DNA of 64,000 nucleotides from Virgibacillus proomii (GTDB lineage Bacteria > Bacillota > Bacilli > Bacillales > Amphibacillaceae): the NCBI RefSeq assembly GCF_900162615.1, contig NZ_FUFN01000010.1, positions 2,510,519 through 2,574,518 on the forward strand, given 5' to 3'. Every line of letters starts with the position of its first letter. Position 1 is the stretch's first letter. Shown here one piece after another: positions 16,676-25,151 of the stretch. The position numbers and the translations under genes were made by a program. The notes under the pieces are model-generated. The model did no database searches. It saw only the letters and a program-made list of their open reading frames with translations, and was not told the origin of the DNA.

Positions 16676-17278
16676 CTACGTAATAACACCCCAGGACTTT
16701 AATATTTTTTCCAATTGCTTATAGGTTTTATATTTAGAGCCATTATTATCGATTACAGCATCTGCCTTTTTCGCTTTTTCTTTCACTGGTATTTGTGCTT
16801 GTATACGTTGAATGGCTTCTTGTTCGGTATACTCATTTCGCTCCATTAATCTTTGAAGCTGCACATCCTCATCTGCATAAACAACAATCGTCTTATCGAC
16901 GAGATGTGTTAGATTATTTTCATACAAAAGCGGAATATCTAAAACGACACATGGTGCTTTAGCCTGGAGATAAGCATCTCTTTTTTCGATCATTTTTTCT
17001 CTCACTGCAGGATGAACAATTTTATTTAATTGATCTCGTTTCGCTTCATCAGCGAATACTATTTCACCAAGCATTTGTCGATTTAATGTTTTATCTGCTC
17101 GCAAAATTTGCTGGCCGAATTGATCAACGATTTGTTTGTAAGCTAACTCGCCTGGTTTAACTACTTCCCTTGCGACCTTATCGGCATCAATTACAGGAAT
17201 ATTAAAATCGTCAAACATAAGTGAGACGGTACTTTTTCCCGTTGCGATACTTCCAGTTAAACCGATAATCATGGACAT
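16676..17278 (-). CDS. coaE: Dephospho-CoA kinase
   Basis: About 200 residues. P-loop GLTGSIATGKST near the N-terminus, DADKVAREV (substrate-binding Asp), VHPAVREKM and VLDIPLLYEN follow, the standard CoaE order. It phosphorylates the 3'-hydroxyl of dephospho-CoA, the last step of CoA synthesis. Four ATGs crowd the start (17284, 17281, 17278, 17272). The GAGGTG site, which overlaps the mutM stop, gives best spacing (8 nt) for 17278. It is last of polA-mutM-coaE. Confidence 0.95.
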   Translation of the reverse strand: MSMIIGLTGSIATGKSTVSLMFDDFNIPVIDADKVAREVVKPGELAYKQIVDQFGQQILRADKTLNRQMLGEIVFADEAKRDQLNKIVHPAVREKMIEKRDAYLQAKAPCVVLDIPLLYENNLTHLVDKTIVVYADEDVQLQRLMERNEYTEQEAIQRIQAQIPVKEKAKKADAVIDNNGSKYKTYKQLEKILKSWGVIT

Positions 17279-17285
17279 CATCATC

Positions 17286-18119
17286 TCACCTCTTTAGCGG
17301 TTGGCAATTGGTACAAACATGTGTACCGCGCCCACCGACTTTCATTTTAGCGATTGGACTTCCACACATCTTACAGTTTTTTTCTTCTTGACCGTACACA
17401 TACAATTCCTGTTGAAACATCCCCATCTCGCCTTGACCGTTCACATAAGAGCGAATGGTTGTTCCTCCTTGTAATACAGCTTGTTCCATTGTTGCAATGG
17501 CCTGTTTACGAATTCCTTTTATTTCTTTATGTGTTAATTTATTTGCCTGTCTTAACGGATGAATACCTGATCGAAATAGTGTTTCATCTACATAAATATT
17601 ACCTAAACCAGCAACAACTGTTTGATCTAACAAAGCCGATTTAATAACACGCTGTGTCTTTTTTAATTTTTTTATAAAATAATCGTCTGTAAACTCCGAA
17701 TCGAATGGGTCAGGACCTAATAAGCATAATGGTTTATGCTCCATTTCCTCTCCTTTATAAAACAAATGCATCGTACCAAATTTCCGCACATCATTATAGC
17801 GTAATTCTTCACCATTGGTTAGCTTAAATATAACATGTGTATGCTTTTTAACTGGTTCTTCTTTTGGAGTTACGCTGTATTTTCCTTCCATACGTAAATG
17901 GGATACAAGTACATAGTCATTTAGCTGAAATAATAAAAATTTACCTTTACGTTCAATATCTAAAATGGTTTGACCACTTATTTCTGATTTAAATTGCTCC
18001 ACATCATCTGGTCTTTTAATAATTTTTGGCCAGTAAACCTCTACTTGCTCAATCGTCTTATTCATTACAAACTGCTTTAACGTATTTCGAATTGTTTCTA
18101 CTTCTGGTAATTCCGGCAT
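17286..18119 (-). CDS. mutM: Formamidopyrimidine-DNA glycosylase (Fpg)
   Basis: 277 residues. The catalytic N-terminus PELPEVETIRN follows the initiator Met (Pro2 is the Schiff-base nucleophile, Glu3 the acid). A C-terminal zinc finger CKMCG ... CTNCQ completes the protein. It excises 8-oxoguanine and other oxidised purines and cuts the abasic site. It lies 12 bp after polA and ends 1 bp before the first possible coaE start, so the three genes form one DNA-repair and CoA transcription unit. The B. subtilis ytaF gene expected here is absent. Confidence 0.97.
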   Translation of the reverse strand: MPELPEVETIRNTLKQFVMNKTIEQVEVYWPKIIKRPDDVEQFKSEISGQTILDIERKGKFLLFQLNDYVLVSHLRMEGKYSVTPKEEPVKKHTHVIFKLTNGEELRYNDVRKFGTMHLFYKGEEMEHKPLCLLGPDPFDSEFTDDYFIKKLKKTQRVIKSALLDQTVVAGLGNIYVDETLFRSGIHPLRQANKLTHKEIKGIRKQAIATMEQAVLQGGTTIRSYVNGQGEMGMFQQELYVYGQEEKNCKMCGSPIAKMKVGGRGTHVCTNCQPLKR

Positions 18120-18131
18120 CTCCCTAGCTCC

Positions 18132-20771
18132 TTACTTTGCATCAAACCAGCTGTCACCATAGGCATAATCTACCTTTAAAGGTACATTGAGATTAACCGC
18201 ATTTTCCATAACAGCTGGTACTATTTCAATTAATTTGTCGATTTCTGACTTCGGTGCCTCCATGATTAATTCATCATGTACTTGCAAAAGCATTCTAGCT
18301 TTTAGCTTTACTTCTTTTAACTTATGATCTAAATCAATCATCGCTTTTTTAATAATGTCTGCAGCACTTCCCTGTATTGGCGTGTTCATTGCAGTTCGCT
18401 CTGCAAAACTTCTTTTATTAAAATTCCTGCTTGTAATGTCTGGTAAATATCTTCTTCGCTTCATCAACGTGCTGACATATCCTTTATGTTTTGCTTCTTG
18501 AACGATCTCTTCCATGTACGCTTTGACACCAGGATAACTTGCAAAATAGCGATCAATAAACTGCTTTGCTTCTTTTCTGGTAATTCCTAAATTTTGTGAC
18601 AGACCGTAATCGCTAATCCCGTATACAATTCCAAAGTTTACTGCTTTAGCTTGTCTTCGCATATTTGAAGTAACTGCTTCTTTATCGACATGAAAAACAT
18701 CCATCGCTGTCTGGGTATGAATATCCAAATCATGTTGAAATGCGCTGATTAATTTTTCATCATTGGCAATATGTGCTAACACCCGCAGCTCAATTTGCGA
18801 ATAATCGGCAGCAAACATGAGCCATCCCTCTTGTTCAGGGATAAAAGCTTGACGGATTTTCCTACCTTCTTCTAAACGGATAGGGATATTTTGCAAATTA
18901 GGATCGATCGAGCTTAAACGCCCGGTTTGTGTTAAAGCTTGATTAAAGCGGGTATGAATTTTGCCAGTGTCCTTATTGACAACCTTTAATAACCCTTCAA
19001 TATATGTCGATTGCAATTTTCCTAGCTGGCGATATAGTAATAGCTTTGGAATAATTTTATGCTCATCCTGTAACTGCTCTAAGACATCAGCAGCCGTTGA
19101 ATAGCCTGTTTTCGTTTTCTTTATAACAGGAAGACCTAATTTATCAAAGAGGATCGTGCCTAATTGCTTAGGTGAGTTTAAGTTAAATTCTTCACCAGCT
19201 AATTCGTGTACTTCTTGTTCCAGTTCAGCTAACCGTTCTTTTAAATCTATTCGCATTTCTTCTAAGCGACTTTCATCAACACGGACACCTGTATGCTCCA
19301 TTTCCCCAAGAATTAAAGCTAGCGGCATTTCCAGCTCCGTAAAGAGTTCATATTGTTCATTTTCCTGCAACTGATTTTCCATTTTCTCTTTTAAATTATA
19401 TAAAGTCATTGCTTTTCTAACGACATGATCAGCAAGAACTGACTGTTCTGGGACGTGCTGCTTTGCCCCTTTTCCATACACTTCTTCATCAAATAGACAA
19501 TCTGTACGCCCCATCCGATGCCCAATTGCAGGTATATCATGATTATTTTCAGAAGGATTCAATAAGTAAGAAGCAAGCAACATATCAAAGATAATGCCTT
19601 TAATATGAATATCATTTCGTAATAGCGATACGAGTGTTTTCTTGGCATCAAAAACGATTTTTTGTTGATCTTCAGCCTCTAGCCAATTTTTAAATATGTT
19701 TGATTCTAAGGCTACTTCTGTTGGTATAAAGTAAGCATGATTAGAATTAACAATGGAGAAGCCCTCAATTGATGCTTGGTGATAATTTTCTTCTATCATT
19801 TCTACAATTAAAGCTTCTTCACCAGTAAATAAATCGTCGTTTATCTCTTTAAGTACTGTAAAATCAATTGCAGATTGCTCATTAACTGTAGTGGTATCCT
19901 CATCTTCTTTCCCTTCGATTCGATGTAACAAAGACTTAAAGCCCAGCTCCCTAAAAATCGAACTTACCTCGCTTTGCTGATAACCATCATACTTAACATC
20001 ATCAGGTTGAATCGTAATAGGAGTATCACGCTTAATCGTTACAAGCTGTTTACTCATAAACGCCTCATCTTTGTGGTTTGCTAACTTTTCTTTTAATTTT
20101 TTTCCACTAACTTGATCCAGATTTTCATAGACCTTTTCTAATGAGTGAAATTGCTTTAAGAGCTTAATAGCCGTTTTTTCACCAACCCCAGGTACACCAG
20201 GAATATTATCCGAGCTATCACCCATCAATGCCTTTAAATCAATGATTTGTTTTTCGCTGATTTCCATTTTCCCTTTTAAATAATCTGGAGTGTATCGTTC
20301 CACCTCACTTATACCTTTTTTCGTTAAAGTTACAGTTACCTTGTCTGATACTAATTGGAGTAAATCTTTATCTCCAGAAATAACCGTCACATCCCAGCCA
20401 TCTTCTTCTACTTGTTTGGATAATGTTCCAATAATATCATCCGCTTCATAGTTATCCAGTTCATAGTGGGCAATCTGAAATGCATCTAATACTTCTTTTA
20501 GCAATGGAAACTGTTCTGATAGTTCCGGTGGCGTTTTTTGCCTTCCACCTTTATATTCTTTATACGTTTCATGCCTGAATGTTGTTTTGCCGGCATCAAA
20601 AGCAACAAGCATATGTGTTGGTTTTTCTTCCTCCATCATTCTTAATAACATCGTCGTAAATCCATATACAGCATTTGTATAAATGCCTTTATCGTTATTT
20701 AAAAGCGGCAGTGCAAAAAATGCCCGATAAATTATACTATTTCCATCAATTAAAACCAGTTTATTGCCCAT
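18132..20771 (-). CDS. polA: DNA polymerase I
   Basis: 879 residues from the ATG 8 nt after GGAGG. The 5'-nuclease domain (1-290; LVAFDAGKTTFRH, YEADDIIGTL, SGDKDLLQLV) is intact. The middle 3'-5' exonuclease-like domain (about 300-470) lacks the acidic D-x-E motif (VEMIEENY in its place), so proofreading is probably dead, as in other Bacillus-type Pol I. The polymerase domain has motif A DYSQIELRVLAH, motif B RRQAKAVNFGIVYG and motif C QVHDELI. It fills gaps in repair and removes RNA primers. Confidence 0.97.
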   Translation of the reverse strand: MGNKLVLIDGNSIIYRAFFALPLLNNDKGIYTNAVYGFTTMLLRMMEEEKPTHMLVAFDAGKTTFRHETYKEYKGGRQKTPPELSEQFPLLKEVLDAFQIAHYELDNYEADDIIGTLSKQVEEDGWDVTVISGDKDLLQLVSDKVTVTLTKKGISEVERYTPDYLKGKMEISEKQIIDLKALMGDSSDNIPGVPGVGEKTAIKLLKQFHSLEKVYENLDQVSGKKLKEKLANHKDEAFMSKQLVTIKRDTPITIQPDDVKYDGYQQSEVSSIFRELGFKSLLHRIEGKEDEDTTTVNEQSAIDFTVLKEINDDLFTGEEALIVEMIEENYHQASIEGFSIVNSNHAYFIPTEVALESNIFKNWLEAEDQQKIVFDAKKTLVSLLRNDIHIKGIIFDMLLASYLLNPSENNHDIPAIGHRMGRTDCLFDEEVYGKGAKQHVPEQSVLADHVVRKAMTLYNLKEKMENQLQENEQYELFTELEMPLALILGEMEHTGVRVDESRLEEMRIDLKERLAELEQEVHELAGEEFNLNSPKQLGTILFDKLGLPVIKKTKTGYSTAADVLEQLQDEHKIIPKLLLYRQLGKLQSTYIEGLLKVVNKDTGKIHTRFNQALTQTGRLSSIDPNLQNIPIRLEEGRKIRQAFIPEQEGWLMFAADYSQIELRVLAHIANDEKLISAFQHDLDIHTQTAMDVFHVDKEAVTSNMRRQAKAVNFGIVYGISDYGLSQNLGITRKEAKQFIDRYFASYPGVKAYMEEIVQEAKHKGYVSTLMKRRRYLPDITSRNFNKRSFAERTAMNTPIQGSAADIIKKAMIDLDHKLKEVKLKARMLLQVHDELIMEAPKSEIDKLIEIVPAVMENAVNLNVPLKVDYAYGDSWFDAK

Positions 20772-20823
20772 GATTTCGCCTCCGATAATTTCATCATTAA
20801 GCATATTTTATCATTCTAGCTAC

Positions 20824-21010
20824 ATAAAGTGAAACAACAGTGTTGGTACGAAGACTGAAAACCTTACGAATATTGCTGTAACCACGTGCAGCTTCGTCAA
20901 AGTGATTGACTATTAGAAAATATTGCAAATAAAAAATAGCATAGCACCTGTTAGTACCACTTGCTTAAGTGACTAACCGCTGATTCCTATAAGCTATTTG
21001 CTAGTCACTG
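20824..21010 (+). repeat. Remnant of the ATAAA-flanked repeat
   Basis: Only the left end (ATAAAGTGAAAC at 20824-20835) is clear. The following sequence has a GTACGAAGAC...CCTTACG flavour but no recognisable core. It lies in the 286-bp gap upstream of polA, which otherwise holds the polA promoter. Confidence 0.35.
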
Positions 21011-21057
21011 AATAAATAAACTTGGTACTATTACTTTCAAACGGATAGCTCTCCAAA

Positions 21058-21092
21058 AAAATAAAAAACATCCCTGCTCAGGAATGTTTTTT
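21058..21092 (-). terminator. Terminator of phoPR
   Basis: AAAAAACATTCC / GGGATGTTTTTT stem overlapping the phoR stop codon, with T-rich sequence downstream on the minus strand. Confidence 0.8.
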
Positions 21093-22466
21093 ATTTTTTT
21101 TATTTATCGGTAAACATACCGTTATTGCGGTTCCCTTATTTACTTCACTTTCAATATTAATCTCACCATCATGAACTTCCACAATATGTTTAACGATAGC
21201 TAAACCTAGCCCCGTTCCTCCTGTATTCCGGCTTCTCGCTTTATCTACTCGATAAAACCGTTCAAATATGCGTGGGATAGCATCCTTTTCAATACCTATT
21301 CCAGTATCCTCTACTTGTATACATACATAATCATTAACTTCATTGATTTTTAAAGAAATACTTCCATTTTCTGGAGTGTAATTTACAGCATTATCAATTA
21401 AATTAATAATAATTTGTTTTACTTTTTCTTTATCTGCTGTTAATTGCAGATCCGTTTCGATTTGTTTATTAAATGTGAGCTGTTTATTCTGCACCCTTTG
21501 TTCTATAATCGGCATTACTTCTTGAACAATCTCATTTACTGAAAAGGTGGTAAGGACAAGTTGAAGGTTTTCCTTTTCTAACCGGGATAAAATCAATAAA
21601 TCCTCAATTAATAGTTGCAATCGATGGCTTTCTTTATAGATAATCTCCAAAAACTCTTTATTTTTTTCCAGATCCTTCATTGGATCGTCTAACAACGTTT
21701 CAGCAAATCCTTTAATCGAAGTAATTGGAGTTTTTAGCTCATGGGAAACATTAGCTACAAAGTCTTTCCGCATTAATTCCAATTTTTTCAACTCTGTAAT
21801 ATCATAAAGTACGAGTACAGCACCTTTTAGTAAGTTTCGATCATCAAATATAGGTGCTCCTACTATCTCAATATAATATTTATCGAGACCCTTATAATGA
21901 GTAAATTCTTCTTTTATATTGCGTTCATAAAGGAAGGTTAGCTGTACTGTTTCATGAATGACCTCATTATGGAGAACATCATAATAAAGATGTCCTTGAA
22001 CCTCATTCGGTGTTTGATCAAACATAGCTAAAAATTTGCGATTAGCAAAGTGAATATATCCTTTAGCATCGATTAGAACAAGGCCGCTCTCCGTATTTTC
22101 AACAATGGTTGATAATTGCTCTGATTTCATTTGTTCTTGTATGGTCAGTTCATTTAAATTACGAGCAAGCGCATTAATTTTTGTACTTAATTGACCAATA
22201 CTATTGTTTGCTGGATGATGAAATCTTGCACGATAATTACCTTTTACAATTTCATCAATTGTTTTTGTTGCTTTTTTTACCGGTTTAATGAATGTTTCGT
22301 ATAAGTGCAACAAAAATAATACTAAAATGATAAATTGAATAATTAATACTGCGGCAATTACTAAATATTCACCTACTAATATACTTAATAATATATCGGT
22401 TAAAGACACTACAAGCAGAATTCCTATAGTGTAACCGAATATTGGTTTTTCAAACAAAAATCGCAT
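21078..22466 (-). CDS. phoR: Phosphate-starvation sensor histidine kinase PhoR
   Basis: 462 residues. Two N-terminal transmembrane helices (about 8-24 and 31-55) with very little between them, a HAMP linker (about 57-110), a PAS domain (115-220; VENTESGLVLIDAKGYIHFANRKF), HisKA with the phospho-acceptor in VANVSHELKTP, and a HATPase domain with NLIDNAVNYTPENG, DTGIGI and GTGLGLAIVKHI. B. subtilis PhoR has a larger extracytoplasmic sensor; here it is nearly absent, suggesting sensing from inside the cell or through the PAS domain. The ATG overlaps the phoP stop (TAATG). It is also WalK-like in layout, but the position beside polA and mdh supports PhoR. Confidence 0.85.
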   Translation of the reverse strand: MRFLFEKPIFGYTIGILLVVSLTDILLSILVGEYLVIAAVLIIQFIILVLFLLHLYETFIKPVKKATKTIDEIVKGNYRARFHHPANNSIGQLSTKINALARNLNELTIQEQMKSEQLSTIVENTESGLVLIDAKGYIHFANRKFLAMFDQTPNEVQGHLYYDVLHNEVIHETVQLTFLYERNIKEEFTHYKGLDKYYIEIVGAPIFDDRNLLKGAVLVLYDITELKKLELMRKDFVANVSHELKTPITSIKGFAETLLDDPMKDLEKNKEFLEIIYKESHRLQLLIEDLLILSRLEKENLQLVLTTFSVNEIVQEVMPIIEQRVQNKQLTFNKQIETDLQLTADKEKVKQIIINLIDNAVNYTPENGSISLKINEVNDYVCIQVEDTGIGIEKDAIPRIFERFYRVDKARSRNTGGTGLGLAIVKHIVEVHDGEINIESEVNKGTAITVCLPINKKNKKHS

Positions 22467-23158
22467 TAACTAGGGTCCTCCAATTTATACCCCAGACCTC
22501 GAACTGTTTTAATATAAACAGGTTTTTTGGAATCTGGTTCAATTTTATCGCGTAAATGAGAAATGTGCACATCTACAATACGTGTATCACCAACAAAATC
22601 ATAGTCCCAAACTCCACTAAGCAGTTGATCTCTAGAAATGACCTTCCCTTTATTTTTTGCTAAATAATAAAGTAATTCAAACTCTTTCCTTGTAAATGTA
22701 ATCACTTTTCCATTCATTTCCGCTTCATATCTTTCAGGAAATACGGTTATGTTGCCAACCTGAATATACGAAAAATTTGACTTTTCTACTCGCTTAGACC
22801 GTCGTAAGATTGCCTTTATTCTAGCGATAACCTCTTTTGGACTAAACGGTTTCGTTAAATAATCATCGGCTCCAAGTTCCAACCCAAGCACTTTATCAAA
22901 TTCCTCATCCTTAGCTGTAAGCATGAGAATTGGTGTATTTATTTGATTATTACGTAAATACCTACAAACATCCATGCCGTCCATTTCAGGGAGCATCAGA
23001 TCTAAAACAATCAAATCATAACTGTTGCTCTCTGCTTTTTGCACAGCTTGAGAACCATCATAAGCTACATCGGTAATAAAACCTGCCTTTTCAATATTGA
23101 ACTTCAGTAAAGTTACAATTGACTTCTCGTCATCTACAATTAAAATTTTCTCGTTCAT
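22466..23158 (-). CDS. phoP: Phosphate response regulator PhoP
   Basis: 230 residues. The receiver domain (1-120) has DDEKS at its acidic pocket and the phospho-acceptor Asp in LIVLDLMLPEMDG, then K in LTKPFSP. The C-terminal OmpR-type winged helix (about 130-230) has FTRKEFELLYYLAKNKGKVISRDQLL and VDVHISHLRDKIE. It pairs with PhoR and would control phosphate uptake and wall teichoic-acid genes. The ATG follows a GGGGACTGG site. It shares one transcript with phoR (1-nt overlap). Confidence 0.9.
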   Translation of the reverse strand: MNEKILIVDDEKSIVTLLKFNIEKAGFITDVAYDGSQAVQKAESNSYDLIVLDLMLPEMDGMDVCRYLRNNQINTPILMLTAKDEEFDKVLGLELGADDYLTKPFSPKEVIARIKAILRRSKRVEKSNFSYIQVGNITVFPERYEAEMNGKVITFTRKEFELLYYLAKNKGKVISRDQLLSGVWDYDFVGDTRIVDVHISHLRDKIEPDSKKPVYIKTVRGLGYKLEDPS

Positions 23159-23345
23159 ATCCAGTCCCCGTTTCTAATCACTAGTAGTTAATAGGTTCCA
23201 CCTCCATCTTACAATGAATCGCATTGAAAGTGAATACGATAAGAGTTTGTAAATTTATTTTTACACAAGATCAATGGTTTGGGATGGTAAAATATAGTAT
23301 ATTCCATATATATGAGTAAATAAACAATCACATACATAAATTGAA

Positions 23346-23822
23346 TTAAAAAAAGTTTTCTAAAGATTGTGCAGTCAATGTATTTGGTCGACTCGCAGGA
23401 ATAACATAAAGCTTTCCAGTAATCACCTCATCTCCTTTTTCATCTTTACCGGTAACATTCATCGCAATACGCTGATTTGCTTCATCAATTGCAATGACCT
23501 CTAATGTAAAATAAACTTTTGTATTGTGGTACACTGGTTTTGTGAAAATGATCTCATGGTGTGTAATATGACTACCGGGACCAGGCAAATGCATCGATAC
23601 GAGGGAGGAAACCATTCCAAACAGCATGACGGCTGGTACGATTGGTCTTTTATATGGGGTTAATGAAGCATAATCATGCTGAAGGTATAAAGGATTAGCA
23701 TCATTCGTTAAACCTAAATATAATAATAGATCTCGATCCACCACTTTTTTCGTTTCACTATAGTTATCACCAATCTGAATATCTTTCAATTCTTTACCTA
23801 AAGGTCTTCTCTTTCCTATCAT
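23346..23822 (-). CDS. MaoC-like hot-dog domain protein
   Basis: 158 residues. It has the hot-dog fold signature of MaoC-like (R)-specific enoyl-CoA hydratases: DNYSETKKVVDRDLLLYLGLTNDANPLYLQHDYA, with the catalytic-loop positions Asp and His apparently in NDANPLYLQHDY, then PIVPAVMLFGMVSSLV. Such proteins hydrate enoyl-CoA or dehydrate hydroxyacyl-CoA. The true substrate is unknown. It lies between phoP and mdh as a single-gene unit with its own sigma-A promoter and a cre-like site overlapping the transcription start, so carbon repression by CcpA is predicted. This fits a role in fatty-acid or acyl-CoA breakdown. Confidence 0.75.
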   Translation of the reverse strand: MIGKRRPLGKELKDIQIGDNYSETKKVVDRDLLLYLGLTNDANPLYLQHDYASLTPYKRPIVPAVMLFGMVSSLVSMHLPGPGSHITHHEIIFTKPVYHNTKVYFTLEVIAIDEANQRIAMNVTGKDEKGDEVITGKLYVIPASRPNTLTAQSLENFF

Positions 23823-23841
23823 TCTGAGCCCTCCCCATTAA

Positions 23842-23855
23842 TGTAAACGCTTTCT
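23842..23855 (-). promoter_or_regulatory. cre-like CcpA site
   Basis: TGTAAACGCTTTCT fits the cre consensus TGWNANCGNTNWCA at all specified positions but the last. It lies directly downstream of the -10 box of the MaoC-like gene, where CcpA binding would block initiation. Confidence 0.65.
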
Positions 23856-23884
23856 ATTATATCAAAAATTCACATTATTGCCAA
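23856..23884 (-). promoter_or_regulatory. Sigma-A promoter of the MaoC-like gene
   Basis: Minus-strand TTGGCA (23879-23884) and TATAAT (23856-23861) with a 17-bp spacer, a near-perfect vegetative promoter. Transcription should start around 23848, giving a leader of about 25 nt with a GGGGAGGG ribosome site. Confidence 0.8.
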
Positions 23885-23985
23885 TGGTAAAACAAAACTG
23901 AGTCTGTCAAGTATTTACAGGAGCAACTCTCATCTTTTTCATTTTCTGTTATACAGCGCCTCATTTGAAAAAAGCTTTTTAAGAT

Positions 23986-24024
23986 AAAAAGCCTTTACCT
24001 ACAAAAAGTAGATAAAAGCCTTTT
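23986..24024 (-). terminator. Terminator of mdh
   Basis: AAAAGGCTTTTATCTAC / GTAGGTAAAGGCTTTTT stem directly after the mdh stop codon. Confidence 0.8.
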
Positions 24025-24034
24025 GTTAGATTAA

Positions 24035-24973
24035 TTATTTTAGCACCTCTAATACTTTTTTTACAGAATCAGCAGATTTATTCAAAGCGACCTTTTCTTC
24101 TTCCGTTAGATCTAATTCGATAATTTTTTCTATACCGTTACCGCCTAAAATCGTTGGTACACCAAGATAAATATCCGAATAGCCATATTCACCTTCTAAG
24201 TACGCAATTGCCGGAAGTATGCGGCGCTGATCTTTTAAAATTGTCTCTGCCATTACTGTAAGTGATGCAGCCGGGGCATAGTATGCACTACCATTTCCTA
24301 GTAAGCCGACAATTTCTCCGCCACCTTTTCTCGTACGTTCAACAATTGCATCTAAACGTTCTTTTGAAATCAATTTTTCTAGTGGAACGCCTCCAGCATA
24401 GGAATAACGAATGAGTGGAACCATATCATCTCCATGGCCCCCTAATACGAAACCAGTAACATCCTTAACGGATACATTTAATTCTTGCGCAACAAACGTA
24501 CAGAATCTTGCTGTATCTAATACACCAGATTGACCAATGACACGTTCTTTTGGGAGGCCTGTTTCTTTAAAAACAGTATAAGTCATAGCATCAACAGGAT
24601 TTGTGAGTACAACAATATATGTGTCAGGCGAATATTTCACAATTTCTGTAGCTACAGATTTCATAATTTTAGCATTGGTATTAACTAGGTCATCTCGGCT
24701 CATTCCGGGCTTTCGTGCAATACCTGCAGTAATAATCACCAGATCAGAATCTTTCGTATGTTCATAGTTGGACGTTCCAATAATAGAAGCGTCAAATCCC
24801 TGTACAGGACTTGCCTCAAGCATATCTAATGCCTTTCCTTTCGTTGGATCCTCCATATTAGGGATATCAACAAGTACGACATCGCCTAATTCCTTTTGCG
24901 CTATCATTAAGGCTGTTGTAGCTCCGGTAAAGCCTGAACCGATTACTGATATTTTTCTTCTTTTTATCCCCAT
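24035..24973 (-). CDS. mdh: Malate dehydrogenase (LDH-like type)
   Basis: 312 residues. The N-terminal dinucleotide fold is ISVIGSGFTGATTALM. The substrate loop has ARKPGMSRDDLV (double Arg typical of malate rather than lactate), then VLTNPVDAMTY, GVLDTARF and GGHGDDMVPL with the catalytic His. It converts malate and NAD to oxaloacetate and NADH in the TCA cycle. It is downstream of icd and citZ, the classical citZ-icd-mdh gene order. The ATG follows an AAGGGGA site. Confidence 0.96.
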   Translation of the reverse strand: MGIKRRKISVIGSGFTGATTALMIAQKELGDVVLVDIPNMEDPTKGKALDMLEASPVQGFDASIIGTSNYEHTKDSDLVIITAGIARKPGMSRDDLVNTNAKIMKSVATEIVKYSPDTYIVVLTNPVDAMTYTVFKETGLPKERVIGQSGVLDTARFCTFVAQELNVSVKDVTGFVLGGHGDDMVPLIRYSYAGGVPLEKLISKERLDAIVERTRKGGGEIVGLLGNGSAYYAPAASLTVMAETILKDQRRILPAIAYLEGEYGYSDIYLGVPTILGGNGIEKIIELDLTEEEKVALNKSADSVKKVLEVLK

Positions 24974-25101
24974 TTTTAAAATCCCCTTTGTTCTTTTAGA
25001 CTAGTAAGTATAATTCCTTCTATAAAGATTACGCTACGTCGTACGGAATCAACTAGTACAGGCGTCGCAATAATAAACATTTCGCAAAAAGCAACACAAG
25101 C

Positions 25102-25133
25102 ACAGTATAGGCAACATAAAGTACCTATACTGT
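25102..25133 (-). terminator. Possible terminator hairpin after icd
   Basis: ACAGTATAGG / CCTATACTGT perfect inverted repeat about 20 bp past the icd stop codon. There is no strong T-run, so it may instead be an RNA-stabilising hairpin. Confidence 0.45.
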
Positions 25134-25151
25134 TTATAAACTACTATTATA

